From: Bryobacterales bacterium
Lineage (GTDB): Bacteria > Acidobacteriota > Terriglobia > Bryobacterales > Bryobacteraceae
NCBI GenBank assembly: GCA_003132865.1
Contig: PKYZ01000748.1
Span: 555-9,480, forward strand
Direction of reading: 5' to 3'
DNA: 8,926 nucleotides
Position numbers and translations under genes: made by a program
The notes under the pieces: generated by a model
Told to the model about the DNA's origin: nothing
The model's database searches: none
What the model saw: only the letters and a program-made list of their open reading frames with translations
Shown here: positions 6,761 through 8,926 of the stretch, piece by piece
Layout: every line of letters starts with the position of its first letter
Position numbering within the stretch: the stretch's first letter is position 1

Positions 6761-8627
6761 GGCGAACCAGACGGTTATCGTGGGCGATACCAGCGACAGC
6801 GCCACGGATCCGGGTAGCTTGCGCTACGCGGTGAACAACGCGTGCGGGGGCTCGACCATCGATCTGACTCACTTGACGGGCGCCATTACGCTGGGCAGCC
6901 GCTTGCGGATTGACGACAGCCTGACGATCAACGGCCCCGGCGCGGCGAGCCTCGCCATTGACGGCGGAAAGACAACGCGGTTGTTCTTCATCGGCGCCGG
7001 GACGGTTGCGATCAACGATCTGACTTTGCAGAACGGCCTGGGGCAGGGTTTCACCAGCGGTCCCGGCGGCGCCGCGGCGGGTATGGGCGGAGCCATCTTC
7101 ATGAATGGCGGCTCGGTCACGGTTTCCGGCGTGACATTTTCCGGGAATGAGGCGGTGGGTGGCACTGCAAGTAACTCTTCCCAGTTCAGCAACGGCGGCG
7201 CTGGATTTGGAGGAAGTCCAGGCAATTTGACCAACCAGTACCAAGGGCTCGGCGGAAGCGGTGGCGATCTGTTCGGTCTTGGCGGCAGCGCCAATTCGCA
7301 AATCGGCGTTGCTGGTGGTCCTGGCGCGGGCGGCGGGGGCGGATCTCACGGCAACGGCGGGAACGGCGGCTTCGCTGGTGGCGGGGGGGCGGCTGCGATT
7401 ACCGGCCAAACCTTCACCAGCGGCGCCGGTGGTTTTGGCGGTGGTGGCGGCGGTGGTTTCGCCCCGAGTCCCAACATTGTCTCCGTTGTGCCAGGCACCG
7501 GCGGATTTGGGGGCGCCAGCGGCTTTCAAGGCGACAACTCCACTGGGCCCGTGGGCGGTGGCGGCGCGGGCTTCGGCGGCGCGATCTTCGAGTATGCCGG
7601 AACTTTGACGCTCGAAAACGATCAGTTCCTCAATAACTCCGCCGTGGGGGGAATTGGCGGATATACGAGCCAGAACAACGGCCAAGGCAAGGGCGGGGCG
7701 CTGTTTATCTATAGTGGAGCAACCGCCAGCAACAATGGCTCGACATTCGGCGCGGGATCAGGCGCCGCTAATATCGCGGCGGATGCCGGATCTCCCGGGA
7801 TCGGCAGCTCGCCTGCACCCTATACAAACGGCGCGACCTGCCCGGGCCAGGACACGGTGGATGTTTGCGGCACGCTTCTACAGGGGCAGGCGATCACCTT
7901 TGCCTCTATTCCATCGCAGACGGTGAATACTACGTTGCCGCTGACCGCGTCGGCCACATCCGGCCTGCCGGTGAGCTTCGCGTCTTCCACGCCTTTAGTC
8001 TGCACGGTGTCGGGTACAACCGCTACTCTGGTCGCGGCGGGGACATGTAGCATCGTGGCCTCTCAGGCCGGCAACGCGAACTATGCACCCGCCGCGCCTG
8101 TTACGCAAAGCTTCCAGGTCACGAAGTTGGCGCAGACCATCACGTTTGCCCCGTTAGCGAACCAGCCGTTTGGCACTGCGCCTTTCGCAATCACGGCGAC
8201 AGCCTCGTCGGGGCTCAGAGTCAGATTCACGTCCACGACCACGCCGATTTGCACCGTTTCCGGCGATACCGTGACACTGGTTGCCGTGGGCCGATGCATC
8301 ATTTGGGCAACTCAGCCCGGAAACGCCAAGTATGCGGCCGCCGCAGCGGTTAAGCAGGCCTTCCAAGTGACCAAGGAAGCGCAGACCATTACGTTTGCTC
8401 CGTTGCCCAACCAAAAGATCGGCGCTTCGCCGATCACGGTCACGGCGACGGCGTCGTCGGGGCTCGCGGTGAGCTTCGCGTCTCTTACCACGGCGACTTG
8501 CACCGTCTCCGGCAACACGGTAACGCTGGTGGCGGTGGGCCAATGCGATATCAAAGCAACGCAGCCCGGCAATGCCACCTATGCGGCCGCCACACCCGTT
8601 ACGCGGGTTTTCCAGATCAAGCCGTAA
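6390..8627 (+). CDS. Mosaic protein, C-terminal piece: Ig-like repeat, Pmp-like beta-helix, glycine-rich insert, three Ig-like repeats
   Basis: As sequenced, a 745-residue frame runs from a GTG at 6390 to TAA 8625-8627; the GTG is only where the frame opens, and no ribosome binding site or signal peptide supports it. It resumes the third Ig repeat (AVVASAAGLNSQTFVLTN), adds a shorter fourth one, then a beta-helix-like region starting around TVIVGDTSDSATDPGSLRYA. GGAIFMNGGSVTVSGVTFSG, GGAIFEYAGTLTLENDQFLN and GGALFIYSGATASNN resemble chlamydial-type Pmp repeats (GGAI plus FxxN). Between the first two lies a glycine-rich stretch. Three tandem Ig-like repeats with conserved cysteines end the protein at FQIKP, with no membrane anchor, LPXTG or PEP-CTERM. 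It is most likely the C-terminal 40 percent of the mosaic protein. Confidence 0.75.
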   Translation: MPFAVVASAAGLNSQTFVLTNVVEGFAYGGNQTGVATRTLPQPFMVQATAGATSGTIVYTVLPNGGASGSFNGAAKVTVNTDAQGYGTSPQLTANGTPGTFTVTAYDGVTTATTNVTTVECMNPANQTVIVGDTSDSATDPGSLRYAVNNACGGSTIDLTHLTGAITLGSRLRIDDSLTINGPGAASLAIDGGKTTRLFFIGAGTVAINDLTLQNGLGQGFTSGPGGAAAGMGGAIFMNGGSVTVSGVTFSGNEAVGGTASNSSQFSNGGAGFGGSPGNLTNQYQGLGGSGGDLFGLGGSANSQIGVAGGPGAGGGGGSHGNGGNGGFAGGGGAAAITGQTFTSGAGGFGGGGGGGFAPSPNIVSVVPGTGGFGGASGFQGDNSTGPVGGGGAGFGGAIFEYAGTLTLENDQFLNNSAVGGIGGYTSQNNGQGKGGALFIYSGATASNNGSTFGAGSGAANIAADAGSPGIGSSPAPYTNGATCPGQDTVDVCGTLLQGQAITFASIPSQTVNTTLPLTASATSGLPVSFASSTPLVCTVSGTTATLVAAGTCSIVASQAGNANYAPAAPVTQSFQVTKLAQTITFAPLANQPFGTAPFAITATASSGLRVRFTSTTTPICTVSGDTVTLVAVGRCIIWATQPGNAKYAAAAAVKQAFQVTKEAQTITFAPLPNQKIGASPITVTATASSGLAVSFASLTTATCTVSGNTVTLVAVGQCDIKATQPGNATYAAATPVTRVFQIKP
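6395..6398 (+). other. Frameshift site 2 (extra T in a TTTT run)
   Basis: The third Ig repeat reads ...LTANGSVGAF in the middle frame and AVVASAAGLNSQTF in the last. Deleting one T gives GCC TTT GCG GTG, reading AFAVVASAAG, which matches the end of the neighbouring repeats (compare GTAGIFAAYASAS near 6060). This exactly cancels the first frameshift. Confidence 0.8.
7191..7580 (+). repeat. Glycine-rich low-complexity region inside the beta-helix
   Basis: About 130 residues (1331-1460) rich in Gly, with Ala, Ser, Asn and Phe and motifs such as GGAGFGG, GGNGG and GGGGGG, resembling PE_PGRS-like composition. It sits between two Pmp-like repeat units and may be an extended loop of the helix. At DNA level it is a run of GGC/GGT/GGA codons and prone to slippage. 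Confidence 0.85.
7884..8624 (+). repeat. Three tandem C-terminal Ig-like repeats (about 82-83 codons)
   Basis: The equivalent CAG codons stand at 7887, 8133 and 8382, giving periods of 246 and 249 bases. Units share QTITFAPL.NQ, TATASSGLxVxF, CTVSGxTVTLVAVGxC and ATQPGNAxYAAA. Units two and three are the closest pair. Each carries two cysteines about 15 residues apart, fitting a disulfide in an exported domain. This kind of repeat is common in large secreted bacterial proteins. Confidence 0.85.
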
Positions 8628-8648
8628 TGGCGCACTCGGGCATTACAA

Positions 8649-8682
8649 GGCGGCGTCAGGCTGCGCCAACGCCAACGCCGCC
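8649..8682 (+). terminator. Possible stem-loop after the mosaic gene
   Basis: GGCGGCGT (8649-8656) pairs perfectly with ACGCCGCC (8675-8682) around an 18-base loop, 22 bases after the TAA. No T run follows, so it is not a standard intrinsic terminator. Rho-dependent termination or mRNA protection is possible. Confidence 0.25.
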
Positions 8683-8715
8683 CGCCCGAACCTTCCACCG
8701 CAGGGTGGTCCTTCC

Positions 8716-8856
8716 GGATGTCCGTCTGGCGCAACCGCGATTCACCACCTCGCTCAGGAGTTGGATCTGGCCGGTCGAATCAACCGAACCATTTCCCCAG
8801 ATAGGGACGTGCAAGTCCGCGACGCATTAACCGTTTGGGGCGTCCGCGAGCGGACC
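8716..8856 (+). pseudogene. Possible transposase N-terminal fragment (IS4/IS1634-like)
   Basis: In one frame this stretch reads GATAIHHLAQELDLAGRINR followed by TISPDRDVQVRDALTV. That resembles the N-terminal region of IS1634/IS4-type transposases, which typically have an LA.ELGLA..IDR segment followed by a short proline-containing link and a hydrophobic S/VGDALTL-like helix. No start, no catalytic DDE region and no continuation are present; after about 8856 the translation turns into arginine/proline-rich noise. It would be a short relic. The match is from memory of the family pattern, not from an alignment, so a chance open frame remains possible. Confidence 0.35.
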
Positions 8857-8869
8857 CGGCGCGGACCTG

Positions 8870-8926
8870 ACCCAAAATGTCCCCCTCGGCAGGTAGAGTC
8901 GTGCCCCAGAAGGTGAACTTTTGGGG
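8870..8926. mobile_element. Imperfect inverted repeat, possible insertion-sequence end
   Basis: ACCCAAAATGTCCCCCTC (8870-8887) and GAAGGTGAACTTTTGGGG (8909-8926) are inverted copies matching at 13 of 18 positions. In addition, 8904-8926 is itself an imperfect palindrome (CCCCA...TGGGG). Repeated ends of this kind, with AAAATG/AAGT next to C-runs, recall the multiple terminal repeats of IS21-like elements. The element itself would lie beyond the right edge. No transposase is visible, so the call is tentative. Confidence 0.3.

Larger units (their letters stand above)
3201..8627 (+). pseudogene. Giant exported mosaic repeat protein, split by two compensating single-base frameshifts
   Basis: Three consecutive open frames join into one protein of about 1,808 residues if one G is added at 4913-4916 and one T removed at 6395-6398. 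Order of parts in the corrected protein: signal peptide (1 to about 23, MKFSSKTLLVVSMLVLALPA); SBBP-like beta-propeller repeats (about 30-333); BACON-type domain (about 350-426); NHL-like repeats (about 433-687); second BACON-type domain (about 690-766); four Ig-like Big_1-type repeats (about 769-1187); Pmp-like beta-helix with GGAIF and FxxN motifs (from 1191), interrupted by a glycine-rich stretch (about 1331-1460); three Ig-like repeats with paired cysteines (1562-1808). It should be exported by Sec and act outside the cell or at the surface, perhaps in adhesion or matrix binding. No enzyme motif and no C-terminal anchor or sorting signal was seen. Because domains remain intact in all three frames, the breaks are either very recent mutations or sequencing errors. 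Confidence 0.7.

Noticed and set aside
6597..7685. Long minus-strand open frame of 362 codons opposite the beta-helix and glycine-rich region
   Set aside because: It is the antisense shadow of GC-rich, glycine-rich coding sequence. It has Ala/Arg/Gly-rich composition, no recognisable domain, and the plus strand carries clear protein motifs throughout.
7884..8624. CRISPR-like or satellite repeat array
   Set aside because: The repeats are 246-249 bases, in frame, diverged at synonymous positions and encode Ig-like domains, so they are protein repeats.
8842..8855. GTCCGCGAGCGGAC hairpin as an intrinsic terminator
   Set aside because: The stem is only 5 bp with a four-base loop, no T run follows, and it lies more than 200 bases after the stop codon.
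8572..8916. Plus-strand open frame of 114 codons overlapping the end of the mosaic gene
   Set aside because: As a whole it has no ribosome binding site, and its first part is an out-of-frame reading of the last Ig repeat. Only the 8716-8856 segment resembles a known protein and is reported separately.

Overview
The window is GC-rich and fits an Acidobacteriota genome, most like the Solibacter/Bryobacter group. This is a judgement from gene style: a TIGR02999-type ECF sigma factor joined to a membrane Ser/Thr kinase with a PD40 propeller, facing a very large secreted mosaic of SBBP, BACON, NHL and Ig-like repeats. No rRNA or other marker gene is present to confirm it.

Layout. (1) Positions 1-2994, minus strand: one uninterrupted frame holding a complete ECF sigma factor, then a Ser/Thr kinase, a transmembrane helix and a PD40/TolB-like propeller. 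It runs off the left edge. There is no stop codon between the sigma part and the kinase part, which are normally separate genes. (2) Positions 2995-3200: a divergent intergenic region with a small AT-rich island next to the sigma start and a Shine-Dalgarno sequence for the rightward gene. (3) Positions 3201-8627, plus strand: a giant exported repeat protein of about 1,808 residues after correction. It is split into three frames by two opposite single-base differences in short homopolymers (GGGG at 4913-4916, TTTT at 6395-6398). The net change is zero, and the middle 1.48 kb stays open with recognisable domains. (4) Positions 8628-8926: no intact gene. It holds a short stem-loop, a fragment resembling an IS4/IS1634-type transposase N-terminus, and an imperfect inverted repeat at the right edge that may be an insertion-sequence end.

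How the parts may work together: the kinase would sense something through its extracytoplasmic propeller and change the activity of the sigma factor, here possibly as part of the same polypeptide. The divergent surface or secreted protein is a plausible target, but no recognisable ECF promoter could be identified, so that link is only inferred from position. The two most notable features are the sigma-kinase-propeller reading frame and the compensating frameshifts in the mosaic gene.
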